Source: Chlorops oryzae (Eukaryota > Arthropoda > Insecta > Diptera > Chloropidae). From it: DNA of 64,000 bases. Under the pieces are notes generated by a model. It saw only the letters and a list, made by a program, of their open reading frames with translations. It was not told the origin of the DNA and did not search any database. The stretch lies in the NCBI GenBank assembly GCA_020466095.1, contig CM035808.1, forward strand, positions 21,453,480 through 21,517,479, written 5' to 3'. The position numbers were made by a program, and so were the translations under genes. Position 1 is the stretch's first letter. The number at the start of each line of letters is the position of its first letter. This document shows, piece by piece, positions 48,765-59,856 of this stretch.

Positions 48765-49015
48765 TTCTTTGCTCTCAATGATATTATGCAAACCATTTAA
48801 GATGATTTGTTTCCCCTCTCGTTTCTTTAAATTGGATTCATGTAAAATTTATTAATTTCGTTTCATGTTTTCTATACTTAAAATGAAAGTTCCTCCAATT
48901 AGTCTATGATTGACAAGTACAATTCTATGAGAACAAAGTTCTCATTTACTAGAAAAAAAAATAAACAAAATTCAAATTCCAATGAATTTCCCACAAAAAA
49001 ACGTCTTAAACAATT

Positions 49016-49157
49016 ATCGTGCTTGCCTTCCAACATTCGGCAATTCAGGAAAAATTGTTTTTTTTCCGATTGCCTAAAAATTATCATTTCATAAAAATAA
49101 TGAAATGTTGACCCTAAGCTCGAATAAAATTTGGAATTCATTCCTAAGAATTATAAT
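49016..49157 (+). repeat. 142-bp direct repeat, copy 1
   Basis: From ATCGTGCTTGCCTTCCAACA to AAGAATTATAAT. It is ~98-99% identical to 49366-49506 (one substitution and one T-run length change by eye). The first copy lacks the tRNA-like head that precedes the second. Confidence 0.85.
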
Positions 49158-49312
49158 AAAAATTTGAACGGGTCGAATAAAATTAAAACAATTGAAATTG
49201 ACAAATACGCTGAGCACTTGCGAGAATATACATATGTACATACATATATATACACAGATTGACTTCACGAAAGTGAAGCAATTTAAGACAACACACGGCA
49301 CATACCTGCCGT

Positions 49313-49506
49313 GGCCTAGTTGGTAAAAGCGCCTGATGATGAATTCCTGGCAGAATTCGAAATCGATCGTGCTTGCCTTCCAACATTCGGCAATTCAGGA
49401 AAAATTGTTTTTTTCCGATTGCCTAAACATTATCATTTCATAAAAATAATGAAATGTTGACCCTAAGCTCGAATAAAATTTGGAATTCATTCCTAAGAAT
49501 TATAAT
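49313..49506 (+). mobile_element. tRNA-related SINE: head plus 141-bp body
   Basis: Starts with a tRNA-like head containing an A-box (TGGCCTAGTTGG) and a weak B-box-like TTCGAAATC. It runs directly into the second copy (49366-49506) of the 142-bp repeat. Head plus body looks like a SINE; the head-less copy at 49016-49157 would then be a truncated unit or the product of local duplication. Confidence 0.5.
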
Positions 49507-50254
49507 TAAACAATTAACATTTTTGCAAAGAAAATTCCATTAGCCGCAAGCAGTTTTGAGGGAAACGCTTTGCCACATCAATGATAAAAGACATTTAATT
49601 AAATTCCCAAGAATCATATAACATAAGAACATATGCGACTGGCAGGAGATATTTGCCATTATGAAAATGAAATTCATGGCAACTATGCTTTAGTAAATAG
49701 CATACAGATCAATTACTGAGATAATATCTCGGTACTTGGTGACAAGAACTCATATTCATTTATAGGAGAATATTATCGTTGCCATACGCCACACCATATG
49801 CCAACTACATACATACTTATATTTGAACTAACAAAATAAATAAATTACTCGTTAAAATATTTGATTAGACTGCAAAGTTAAGCTTTTATTTGCCCAAAAT
49901 TTATACAAAATATAAATAAATTGTTCTAAGTTCTTGTGCCAGTTGAGTTGATGAAGTCCTTCGAGGTTCATAAACTATCGCTATGCAAATTAATATAAAA
50001 CTATATTACTATCACAGGCTTACTAAATCTATTTTAAAATAAGCAATTGAAATTCGCATAACATACATACATACATACACACAAACAAAGGAACAGTGCT
50101 TTGCACGCCGATATCCCTTATGCAGGAAGCCTTCTCGATGATTGAAAAGAAATACATGTAGTAATATGGCAAAAGAATCAATAATACGAACAAAAAAAAA
50201 ATGTCCCAGTTGTTTTAAACGCCACAACGTCAATCGAACACCTCATTCAGTTTC

Positions 50255-52481
50255 TTAAATAATAAAAGCAAATATCCAGTCAAGAAATTTTGCGACATCC
50301 GTATAGATAACATACTGATTGACATGGCAGGCAGGCTCCGCATAGTGATTTTCTTCTATTGTTGCTTCCGTGACGTTCGGCTGTCGTTTGTTGCCGTTCT
50401 CTTTTATCGGCACGGTTGCAGATACCATGCCACGCAGCATCCAGCGATTGTTTTTGAATAGCATTAGCCCAGAGCCCGAATCGCCCGTACATGGTCCAGA
50501 CGAACGCATTCGTTCCGCCACCTTCCGATTGCTTTTATTGATCATTTTAGCTTTGAATTTTGTTAATTTCGATTTAACTGGCTTCGGGACGCTGCTGGCC
50601 AAAACGCCAGCGCAGAACGTTCGATTCGACGAGAGACTGTGGTATTTGTCGTCGGCTTTGAAGCAAACATCATTGGCAACAATTGGCGCATCAATCGCCC
50701 GTGGCACAACGTTGTTATATGCCATTGGAGATTGGGCTTTCGTGTTGCTGCTTAAACCCCAGCCGACTACAATGCCGTGCTCACCCTCAATGAATTCGGC
50801 ATCTGTGGCGCCGGACCACAAGCAAGCCGGACGTATGAAAGCATTGAATCTGAAAACAAAATAAATACATACATACATATATATAAGCTCAAAATGTCAG
50901 CTACATACATTCAATAGAAGAGACACATCACACTATGGAGGATAAAGATTTCTTTGAAGTTTTTTTATTAATTTTTTTTTTTTTTTTTGAAAATTTATTC
51001 ATTCGGCACAACTTAAAGAATTAGGCCTAAGCCCGTTTGCCACTTTCGTTCCGAAAAACAAAAAAATGTTTATGAAAATTTTGACCTTTTGAGAGGACGA
51101 TATCGTGACATTAACCGAAACAGCAGCAAATGGGCCTTGAAGGGATAAACTTTCAACATTTCATTTAATGACGGTGAAAAATTTGAGCTCTTAAACGTGT
51201 AGCTACATTTAAAATGAGACTATCCTCTAAATATGTTACATTTCCAATTATTGCCGTAGGGTATAATTTCTTTACACTAGCTAACAAGTGTTTCTATCGA
51301 AATGACAATTGAAATCGCCTAAAAAAATTTCTGATAGATAATTAATTCACTGCAACCCACCTGACTGTGTTCTTGAGCACCAGCACCGCAATATCCGCAT
51401 CGTATGAATTTAGATTGTTATCAAAATCGGGATGAATAAATATATCGTCGACTGGTGCCGCTAGAGAGCCCTCTTCGCTCCAGTTTCTTAAATTATGACG
51501 TCCCAAAAATACCAGGACCTCATTGGCAGTGTAGGTCGTTTGAAACATTCTGAAACAATGCGCCGAACTGATGACAATGCGTGAGGAGATCAATGTACCG
51601 CCGCACTGATAGGCCAGTGAGGTTAAGTTATTAACATAAATCGCAGCGAGCCACGGCCAAGCGCCTCGTGTGATCGATGGCAGAGCATTGCCCATTGATG
51701 TCATCGCTGACTGACTGCCAGCAGCGTCATCGGTAAACGGGTCGAGAATATCGGCTGTTACCAGTGGGACACTGGCGCCACTGTTATTAATATTGTCATT
51801 GCTATTGTCGTCAACGTCAGCCAGATAGTCGGAATCTGCCATGTTCGCCGCTGTGGTTGATGCTCTTCCTCCTCCTCCTCCTCCTCCTCCTGCTGTGGCT
51901 GCTGGTGATGATTTTCGTGGTGAAATCTCACCCGCTGAGCTATGAAATTGATTTGCTGAACTTTTGCTGCTCCGTTTTGTGGCATGCAAAGCCTGAAACC
52001 GTATGCGATTGTCAATAGTTCCGCATATGTCCCTCGTAGCACGCATTGGGGTACTGCAATTTATAGAACAGAAGGTGAATATGTATTTGAGTTTTTTTTG
52101 TTGTTTTTGTTTTCTGTTTTTGACGTGAATTCCGTGATAAGGAAAAGGGGGTGATAAGAGGAATAATGGGTGAAAGGGTAGGTGGAATCGAAACTTACTC
52201 GAGTCGTTTCAATGGCACATTTTGCAGTCGTTTGCTTTCGAATGCGAAATTCTCCGGCAGCAGACCGTCTGTTGAGTGAAGTCCATCCAGGGATTCTGCT
52301 CCATGGCTTACAGGCGCTGATGCGCTCGGCAGCGTAAGACCAGGCGTTAATGGCAATGAAGTGTCATTGGGTATGAAAGTGAATTTCCTCGTATGCTCAA
52401 GCTGGATTTGTGTGACAAAAATGCTTTGTTCTATTTTAAAGAAGTGGCAGCGTTCAAGGTTTGAAAAGAAAATTCAAGTAG

Positions 52482-52517
<36 letters not shown>

Positions 52518-53559
52518 AGAGAAAAGAAAAAATTTCAGTTTTTCATTTTCCTATACAGTAATGCATTTTCAATTACACAGTGCGACACGATTTTGTAAAT
52601 AAAAATTTAACGACTGTTTTTGAAAGTGCTCGGTGAGTATAACAACGCCTCATACTCAGTTTTGTCAAGTCACCTCTACTTTTTTTTAAAATAGACTTCA
52701 AAAAGTGGGGCCGAGAATTAAATTACTCACTTAATTATGGCTATATCTCATAATCCGTTCAATATTTTAATTTTTTTTCTATCACAATTTATAGCTCTGA
52801 ACTCATTTTATATAGTTTTAGTACAAACCGACCCAAAAAAAACTCTATCTAGTAGGTGCAAATTGCAAAAATTCCTAAAATTTGACGTTTTTTTTATCAT
52901 ATTTTATTTTGTATGGCCTATAGCTCCCAAGGCAATAATTATTTTATCAAAATTTTTTAATGCAAATATAGAAAGATTATAACTTAAAAACTTCTTCATA
53001 TACACGAACTGCATCCGAGCACTACTTGATACCGTTGAAAACAGTCGTAAATTTTTTGTTTACAAAAAATGACCTCTAAAATGTCGCACAGTGTTACTTA
53101 CCAGAAGCTCCGAGACAGACAATGTGACTGTTTATAATAATTTGCACCAATTTCGGTGGAATATTAGTTTTGGGGAATTTGATTTTGTAGAGGACGGGTG
53201 CATCGCTTAGGAATTGACCCCTCGTAAGCAGCTCAATTTCACCAAGATAGTCCTGAAAAGAAAAATAAATAAATGCATACATAAATAATTAAAAAATAAT
53301 TAAAACTATGTGTTTTTTTTTTAATATCATCTGTTTCACTTACTGTTGTTGGTTTGCCGCGCAGCGAGAGCGTAACGCGTAAATGGAGCGGCTGACCATG
53401 ATCGGGATTTCTTACGGAAAGTACGCCAAACCATTCGGCTCCATCGAACCGATATTGAAACATTTTCGGACACGGACTCGTTGGAACTGCGAGCAGCATT
53501 GTTTGGACAATTTGATTAAATATAAAAACTATAAAAATTGCACATTGTTGTTGTTGCAT
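50255..53559 (-). CDS. gd: Gastrulation defective: secreted trypsin-like serine protease, 5 exons
   Basis: In Drosophila this maternal zymogen acts in the perivitelline space upstream of Snake, Easter, Spaetzle and Toll. Coding exons: 53559-53344, 53252-53102, 52430-52199, 52053-51361 and 50849-50255; all GT-AG with consistent phases, 1887 nt, 628 residues. Order: signal peptide (CAIFIVFIFNQIVQTMLLA), Gd-type N-terminal domain (SPCPKMFQYRFDGAEWFGVL onward, residues ~28-125), a low-complexity linker with a run of eight Gly and Asn/Asp-rich stretches, then a chymotrypsin-fold domain with His in SSAHC (~365), Asp in DADIAVL (~419) and Ser in GDSGSG (~553). Insertions around VPKPVKSKLTKFKAKMINKS are characteristic of Gd. 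The 52430 acceptor (TTAAAATAG), close to a CT microsatellite, is the least certain junction. A poly(A) signal may lie at 49885-49890. Longer than the ~530 residues I recall for D. melanogaster; the linker explains the difference. Confidence 0.92.
51031..51136 (-). repeat. Harbinger-like MITE (GCCCGTTTGCCA), copy 2, inside gd intron 4
   Basis: The inverted copy of 40355-40480: GCCCGTTTGCCACTTTCGTT at the left, CAGCAGCAAATGGGCC at the right, sharing the interior GAGAGGACGATATCGTGAC. It sits between gd coding exons 4 and 5. Confidence 0.6.
52484..52513. repeat. (GA)n microsatellite in gd intron 2
   Basis: About fifteen GA dinucleotides on the + strand; on the gd sense strand this is a CT run just upstream of the exon 3 acceptor, where it likely serves as an extended polypyrimidine tract. 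Confidence 0.8.
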
Positions 53560-54238
53560 TTCGATTGTTCTCTCTTTTTTTTCACTTTGAATTCATGAAA
53601 TTTTAATTAGTTTCTCTTACACAAAAGTTGTACTCTGTGCTCTTTTTTTTTTATTTCGATCGCGATTTTTCATTTAAACGCAACCGAACTGCATGAAGCC
53701 GCTAATACAACTGATTTGCGATGCACTTGTTCCACGGAATTTCCAGTATTTCAGATCAACCTGTGAATGAAGTGTTTTCTGGAATTTCCATCATATTATA
53801 TACATACGTGCGTACATATGTAGATACATAGGATCATTTTGCGTGGCTTAGGTATGGCGTCTAAATTTTAAAAAGGTGATTATTGTTATTATTTATGCGC
53901 TGTGCGCCGTAGATGGGAAAGGGCAAAGGCTTAAACTTCGAGTACTTGCGAACGGATATTTCGTAATAAATGTATTAAAATATCTTAGGTCGTTTATTTG
54001 AAAGAAAGTAGCAAGGATATTTGTAGCACCGGAGCGGTTTAATGCCAAAACAGGTCATTTAATAATTTCCGAGGGTGACATAAATCCCAACTAAACATTT
54101 TCGGCAACCATAGCTTAGTGCAGGTAGCATAGTAAAATTTCTAGACTAAAAACGATTCATTTTAGGGTTTTTTTATTTTTATTTTTATTTGCAGTGATTT
54201 AGTTTTTTTTTCATATCCCACTTCACAAAAAAAAAAAA

Positions 54239-54816
54239 CAAGTAAGGGTGTTATAGTCAGACGAGCCTGACAATAAAATACCCGACACAGACACACATCT
54301 TCAAATAATTTTTCATATCAAGAGGTTTTTAAGGCCATTAGGGGCCCCATATACCGACTTTTGTTCAATTTCTTTATGAAAACCGCCCCTTTTCCACGCC
54401 CACTTTTCCATTTTTCTACAATTATAATCGGAGGCTTAAATATACACTCAAATTCTAAGTTTCATTGAAATATTTCGAAAAATTCCGATTTTGAGGCAGT
54501 TTTGTGATTTTCGTAACAGACCCTAGTACTGGAGGTACCCCTAAAAATGGTCCGATCGGGTCCATTCTCGAACATGTTCTTACTCATGTTACCGTGAGCA
54601 CGCATACCAAATTTCGTCAAGATAGCTCTACTCTTTCGATAAGAAAACTGTATACAGACAGACAGACAGACGACGGACATGTCTAAATCGAATCTCCTGG
54701 TGACGCTGATCATATCTATATATATTTTGTATGGTCTATCTCGACTGGTTTTGGGTGTTCCATACAACCGCACAAACGCAATAAACCCGCGACACAGAGT
54801 GTGTCGGGTATAAAAA
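54239..54816 (-). repeat. Four-copy interspersed repeat, copy B
   Basis: Full-length copy on the - strand. Begins CAAGTAAGGGTGTTATAGTC on the + strand and ends GTGTCGGGTATAAAAA. It is well conserved with copies A and C across the GATCAGCGTCACC core. Confidence 0.8.
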
Positions 54817-54960
54817 TCAAGAGCGTCATTCTCAGCCCAATGTAGAAACAATTAGGTATTTGACTATTTTGCCTTAGATGCTGTTTCCACTACAGCCCTT
54901 TTGAATCTGGCCTTTTCATTGTTTTGATGTACTGCTGAAAGACGCAGCTCACGAATAAAT

Positions 54961-55202
54961 CGCACACCCTCTTCTAAGGTGACACAACTCAAAATTTCTC
55001 ATTTTTCAGAAAACGCAAAAAACAAAATGCGTCGCAGTGTCAATCAAAGCAAGAAGAAAGGCATTGACGGAATATTTCGGCTTTTTACAATAACCAAAAC
55101 GGAATTTTTCGTGCAGTTAGAGAGGTGAACTATGATCAAGTTCAATATGTTAACTCAAAATTGACGATTTTTAAGTTGTGTCACCTTAGAAGAGGGTGTG
55201 CA
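54961..55202. repeat. MITE family 'CGCACACCC', copy 2
   Basis: Near-identical to 3108-3349, with the same ~34-bp inverted ends. The right terminus reads GGGTGTGCA instead of GGGTGTGCG. Confidence 0.8.
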
Positions 55203-55453
55203 ATATGAAATGGATGTTTTATTTTGAACAACATTTTGAGAAAACTTGAAGGAAATAGGTCCCTCAATGATAGAACAATTATTTGATTTGATTGAAGAGA
55301 AACCAATTCCGACTGTGGTCTGTTGAATTGCACAGAAGGTTGATCAGCATTGCATGTCCTTACAGGCGAGGAATACGAGTTCCCAATGGAGATCAAACAG
55401 AGTTCTCCTTTCGACCTCGAAGCGGGGGACAGAGACAGTAATCTTTTTTTTTC

Positions 55454-55561
55454 CTCCTGAAAAATCACAAAGGGAGCAATACTATTTAGCTCCTGAAAGG
55501 ACATAAATGGATTAATGTTTTTCTTCTCTTGAGAGAGCACAAATGGAGTAATGTTTCTTAT
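55454..55561. repeat. 36-bp minisatellite, three units
   Basis: Units start at 55454, 55490 and 55526, each opening CTC(C/T)TGA and containing CACAAA or CATAAA...AATG. Read on the - strand the units encode a 12-residue motif (ITPFVLSQEKKN, INPFMSFQELNS, IAPFVIFQEEKK) in a frame open for ~149 codons but lacking an upstream ATG, so coding status is undecided. Confidence 0.65.
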
Positions 55562-56709
55562 CCCGAGTAAAAATATTCGAATTGATTTATTTAATTTCAA
55601 ATAATTTTTTTGGGTGTTCCGTTTTAACAATTTCCAATATTTGGTTTAATGGTTTATTTCTCGCTTATTGTGGGATTTGAACTGCCAATTTGTTAGTTTA
55701 CTTAACCGACTTCCAACACTGTTCATCCATAGACTAGGTATCATTACTTTGAGTTGTGAAACGCAGACACGTTCAAAGGTTTTGCGCTCGTTAAAGTGAA
55801 TAGGTATTTTGTTTTTGTGGTTTCGGAACGTAATACTATAAAGAGAAAACTATCGAAGGATATGTCTATTAATTTTAATTGTATACATATCTATTGTATA
55901 TATGTATACCAGCAATATAGTAATGGGCATTCTGATGTGAGGGAGGTTTGGGTATGCCCAATTTTCCCCTCCTATATATTTAGTATAGATGGATTATGTT
56001 GAAGAAATCTGAGAAGAAAAGTTAGATGAAGATGATGTGATAATTATTGATAGAATATTTCAAATGAATGATTTTGGGCTAGTGAAATTTAATACAAAAA
56101 CTGTAACTGTTTTTATTGAGGGAAAATTGTTGGGTACGGATGTTCAATACTTTGTATCTCCTAAACTAATAGAGATATCATTTTGAAATTTAAGAATATA
56201 TCATTTCTTAACACTTGCAGCTAAAATTCGAAAAAAATAAAAAAATATCAAAAAGGTCCAGGTTGTTGTAATTGTGCTTTCACATTTTCACCACCAGTGC
56301 TACACTGAAAAAAATTTGTTTGTTGGAATTTTTTGCATCCTTAAATAGCTCAATAAATTTCCTTTAGAAACCTTTACTATTTATTTTTGGAAAAAATTAT
56401 ATTTTATTGGAAGCATTGCATGCAAAAAAAGCTTATTTTTAATTTTTTTAATTTAAAAATTTTTGAAACAGCGAAGATTAGAAAGCTCCGATTCGATTGT
56501 CTATAATATCTGATTTTTTATGCATTAAATTGTGAAAAGTTTCCCACCATTCCTCTATTTCGTCTACCTAATTCAATGACATCTGTATAAAGAAATAATA
56601 TTTGAAACTTCCATGTAAGAAAGAAATGGTTAAAGAGAAGCAACTTTAGTAAATACAACCAGAATTATTAAGCACACAAAAAAAAAAAAAATAATAATAA
56701 TAATAACAA

Positions 56710-56731
56710 GGGCAAAACAGCTGTACAATTT
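56710..56731 (+). promoter_or_regulatory. Shared upstream element, gene M1
   Basis: GGGCAAAACA, two variable bases, then TGTACAATTT. The same string lies at 59738-59759 upstream of the paralogue. The distance to the TATA box is 110 bp here and 119 bp there. Conserved at a fixed position amid otherwise diverged DNA, it is a candidate activator site. Confidence 0.55.
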
Positions 56732-56819
56732 GCGGGGTAAATAGTTCAAATATTTATTTTGCAATCACGCTCAATAGTATTGAAGAAAGTTTGCCCAATC
56801 TTTGCCTTCTAAGACTTGG

Positions 56820-56827
56820 TATAAATA
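56820..56827 (+). promoter_or_regulatory. TATA box of gene M1
   Basis: TATAAATA, followed ~30 nt later by CTTCACAGAGTT, probably the transcription start. The paralogue at 59857 has the same TATAAATACTC and ACAGAGT arrangement. Confidence 0.75.
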
Positions 56828-56899
56828 CTCCCTAAAGTCGACGAGACTTCACAGAGTTTTCTATCCATTGAAAGATAGAACTTCTTCAGTAAATTCACA

Positions 56900-57493
56900 A
56901 TGAAGTTATCCGGCTTGTTTTTGGTGAGCCTTCTGGCTACCATCCTTGTCTACGGTGTGTCTGGTCAAACCACCACTACCGCTGCTACCACCACTACCGC
57001 TGCTGGCACCACCACTACCGCTGCTGGCACCACCACTACCGCTGCTGGCACCACTAGCTCTGATACCACCACTACCGCTGCTGGCACCACTACTGCTGGT
57101 ACTACCACTACCGCTGCTGGCACCACTACCGCTGCTACAACCACTACCGCTGCTGGCACCACTACCGCTGCTACAACCACTACCGCTGCTGGCACCACTA
57201 CCGCTGCTACAACCACTACCGCTGCTAGCACTACTACCGCTGCTACCACCACTACCGCTGCTAGCACTACTACCGCTGCCACTACAACTACCGCTGCTAC
57301 CACCACTACTGGTGCTACTGGTTCATCTACTGGGAGTCGCAGGAGGCGTATTATTCGGAGAAGGAGGAGGAGGATCGTCAGGAGGAGGAGGCGTAATGGA
57401 GGAGGTTCAGGCAACGGAGGATTCCGCAATGCTGCATTCCGCAATGGTGGATCCCGCAATGGTGGATTCGGCATTAGTGGATTCGGCAATTGA
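56900..57493 (+). CDS. Secreted Thr-rich mucin-like protein with basic C-terminus (M1)
   Basis: 197 residues, intronless. A signal peptide (MKLSGLFLVSLLATILVYG, cleavage near VSG/Q) is followed by ~105 residues of Thr/Ala repeats (TTTTAAGTTTAA-type 12-mers encoded by 36-bp units), a highly basic segment (RRRRIIRRRRRR, IVRRRRR) and a Gly/Asn tail with GGFRN repeats. The Thr tract would be densely O-glycosylated. Signal peptide, mucin repeats, short basic end and a strong TATA promoter resemble dipteran salivary glue ('new glue'/Sgs-type) or cuticle and gut mucins; this is inference from architecture. Poly(A) signal AATAAA at 57618. Other frames are also open because of the low complexity. The 22-residue N-terminus is clearly paralogous to the gene at 59941. 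Confidence 0.82.
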   Translation: MKLSGLFLVSLLATILVYGVSGQTTTTAATTTTAAGTTTTAAGTTTTAAGTTSSDTTTTAAGTTTAGTTTTAAGTTTAATTTTAAGTTTAATTTTAAGTTTAATTTTAASTTTAATTTTAASTTTAATTTTAATTTTGATGSSTGSRRRRIIRRRRRRIVRRRRRNGGGSGNGGFRNAAFRNGGSRNGGFGISGFGN

Positions 57494-57617
57494 AACTCAA
57501 CCGACGAAATTATCAAACTTCGTATGAGAATTCATTGAAGAATTGAATTGTTAAAATTTTGTTAAAGCCATCTAAAAAAAATTGTACATTTAAAAAAAAC
57601 GGAAAAAAAAAAATTTA

Positions 57618-57623
57618 AATAAA
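57618..57623 (+). terminator. Poly(A) signal of gene M1
   Basis: AATAAA lies 125 nt after the stop codon, in an A-rich 3' region. Confidence 0.65.
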
Positions 57624-59737
57624 AATTACAGGTTTTTACCAGCATTTCAAAAACACAGAACTTTACATTTTAAAATGCAGCAAATTGAATCCTTTCAACG
57701 ATTTTGTACTACCATCGTCGATGGAACAAAGATGCGATGTATTAGCTAAAGAGCTCCAAAAAAAAACTACTGACTTTAAAAGAAGCCACTCGAGATCAAT
57801 ATGGATCATGAAATAGACATTCTCATTCTTCATCCACATTGTACTCATCCATTTGTACCCATCCGTTCTCAATAACATTTATATTCTACACTGTAGAATT
57901 TTTATGCGTCATACCTCGTCTCCAATAGGCTAGGAATGCCTTCTAAAATTTGAATATATTCCACACATGCAAACATATAGAAGAACATTTAAAAAAAATC
58001 AAAATTTTATTGTAACTGGTTCCATACGTTTGCATTTGTTGAATATTTGCCGGAATTTCTGTGCTGGAATTCTTGCAATAGTTAGGTAGGTACCTACGAA
58101 ATCAGGCTTTAGAGATTAAATGAAAAATATTTCAAAAATAAAATTAAAATGTTTAAATGCGCAAAAGTTTGCCTTTTGTTTGTTTTAACATCGTTTCGTT
58201 GGTTTAACACTCTGTGTCGAGGGTATATTGCGTTTGTGCGGTTGTGTGTAACACCCAGAACCAGTCGAGATGGACCATACAAAATGTATATAGAAATGAT
58301 CAGCGTCACCAGGAGATTCGATTTAGCCATGTCCGTCCGTCTGTCTGTATACAGTTTTCTTATCGAAAGTGTTGAGCTATCTTGACAAAATTTGCACATG
58401 AGCACATGGGTAAGAACAAATTTGACAATGTAGCCATAAATATCCTCATCAAAATTGGTCATTATTGATAGGTCCATTATTAAGGGTACCTCCAGTAATA
58501 GGGTCTGTCACAAAACTCCCAAAACTGCCTCCAAATCGGACTTTTTTGAAATATTTTAATGAAACTTAGATTTTGAGCGTATATTTAAACCTCCGATTAT
58601 AATTCAAAAATAATTGTAAAAGTGGGTGTGGCAAAGGGGCGGTTTTCATAAAGAAATTTAACAAAAGTTGGTATATGGAGTCTCTTAATGCCTAAAACAC
58701 CTCTTGATATTACAAATTATTTGAACATGTGTGTTGGTGTCGGGTATTCTATTATCAGGCACGCCTGACTATAACACCCTTACTTGTTCTTAGTGTTTTT
58801 GGATTTTCAGACTCACAACATAGTGCCTAATTGGGCTTAAAAGAGTTTGTGGGTTTTTCATATAAATATCTTCATTTTTAAAGACTTCGATTTTTCGGCT
58901 CTTTATGCCTGACAGCTTTAGAATGTAGACTCAAAAATACTAAGCTGATTGAAGTGACACTCTGTGTCAGTTCGAGAATTTAGCCCTCAACCTTATTTTT
59001 GGCATCGCAGTTCGCACGTAGAAAATAATTGGGTTGTGCCGAGTGGGTAGGTATGTTCGGTAATATTGGCCCTTAAAACAAAAACGCCTGAGAGAGCGCT
59101 ACAAAAATCTTTAGTTTTTAAGTTTTTGATAAGTTGGACAGTTTTTTATATTTTTCTGTATACTTTTAGGATCACGAAATATAAAGAGTGATTCTAATGC
59201 CGCTTTCAGACTATGCCATTTAGCATACTTATGATTTTATCTCTTCATTTAAAGAAGCTAAATTCTGGTTAAATGCAGCGAAGAAATGCAATAGCCTGTA
59301 AGCAGCATTATTAGAGAACTCAAGCATAGGTGACGTCGATGGAAAATTCATACACAGGATCTTGCCGGTTGAGCAAAGGCTTGCGGCATCATGAAAGGAA
59401 ATTTTTAAATTTTGTTGATTTTTCGATAGGTGCCATCTAAAAACACTGTAGGTCCAATTTTTAGTTTTCTATTTTGAAAAGTCCTTGAGATATCCTTGAA
59501 AATCCTTTTTTAGTAAGCTTTCTTTTCAAATTTTTATATCTCAAAAACTTATAAAGCTAGAAAGACAAAACAAACATTGGCTGTTTTCCAATAAAACAGG
59601 GAATGACTAAGAAAGAAAAGGGTTACTCTTGACTGACGAAACGAAAACGTTTTGTTTCGTTTGATCCGGTGCGTTCTCGGCCTAAGACTACGGAAAGTTT
59701 GTTTTGTAAATGCAAACAATTAATTTGTAAGAGACTC
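57624..59737. other. Spacer between the mucin-like paralogues
   Basis: Contains the repeat copy at 58208-58788 and otherwise AT-rich DNA. No gene seen. Confidence 0.6.
58208..58788 (+). repeat. Four-copy interspersed repeat, copy C
   Basis: Full-length in the + orientation. Opens GTGTCGAGGGTATATTGCG and ends GTCGGGTATTCTATTATCAG, the palindrome CAGGCACGCCTG and ACCCTTACTTGTT. Slightly rearranged near 58390-58480 relative to copies A and B. Confidence 0.8.
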
Positions 59738-59759
59738 GGGCAAAACAATTGTACAATTT
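59738..59759 (+). promoter_or_regulatory. Shared upstream element, gene M2
   Basis: Same motif as 56710-56731, with AT in place of GC at the two variable bases, 119 bp upstream of the TATA box. Confidence 0.55.
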
Positions 59760-59856
59760 TTTTTTGTTTTTTGTAATAAATAAATATTTTCTTTACCCAT
59801 AACCCGGAAGATATTCCATAACGTTTGAGATTTTGTTTCTTCGCCAAGCCAATGAG

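Larger units (their letters stand above)
44738..50254. other. Intergenic between tsg and gd, transposon-rich
   Basis: These 5.5 kb separate the tsg 5' end from the gd 3' end. I find no cellular gene. It holds poly(A)/poly(T) runs, a four-copy-family element (46167-46750), two LINE tails (46785-47145, 47637-47938), a hAT-like element (47357-48260), a long G run near 48402, a foldback (48424-48764) and a duplicated SINE-associated segment (49016-49506). The proximal ~200 bp probably contain the tsg promoter, but no TATA box stands out. Confidence 0.7.
53560..56709. other. Intergenic between gd 5' end and the mucin-like cluster
   Basis: The divergent promoter side of gd lies in the first few hundred bases, without a clear TATA box. 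The rest holds a four-copy-family repeat (54239-54816), a MITE (54961-55202), a 36-bp minisatellite (55454-55561) and AT-rich DNA. No gene is supported. Confidence 0.6.

Noticed and set aside
50370..50864. 164-codon open frame on + opposite gd exon 5
   Set aside because: Antisense to a conserved protease exon; no independent support.
56946..57527. Alternative long frames (Pro/Leu-rich on +, Val/Ala-rich on -) over gene M1
   Set aside because: Shadows of the Thr/Ala repeat; only the M1 frame has a signal peptide, promoter and paralogue.
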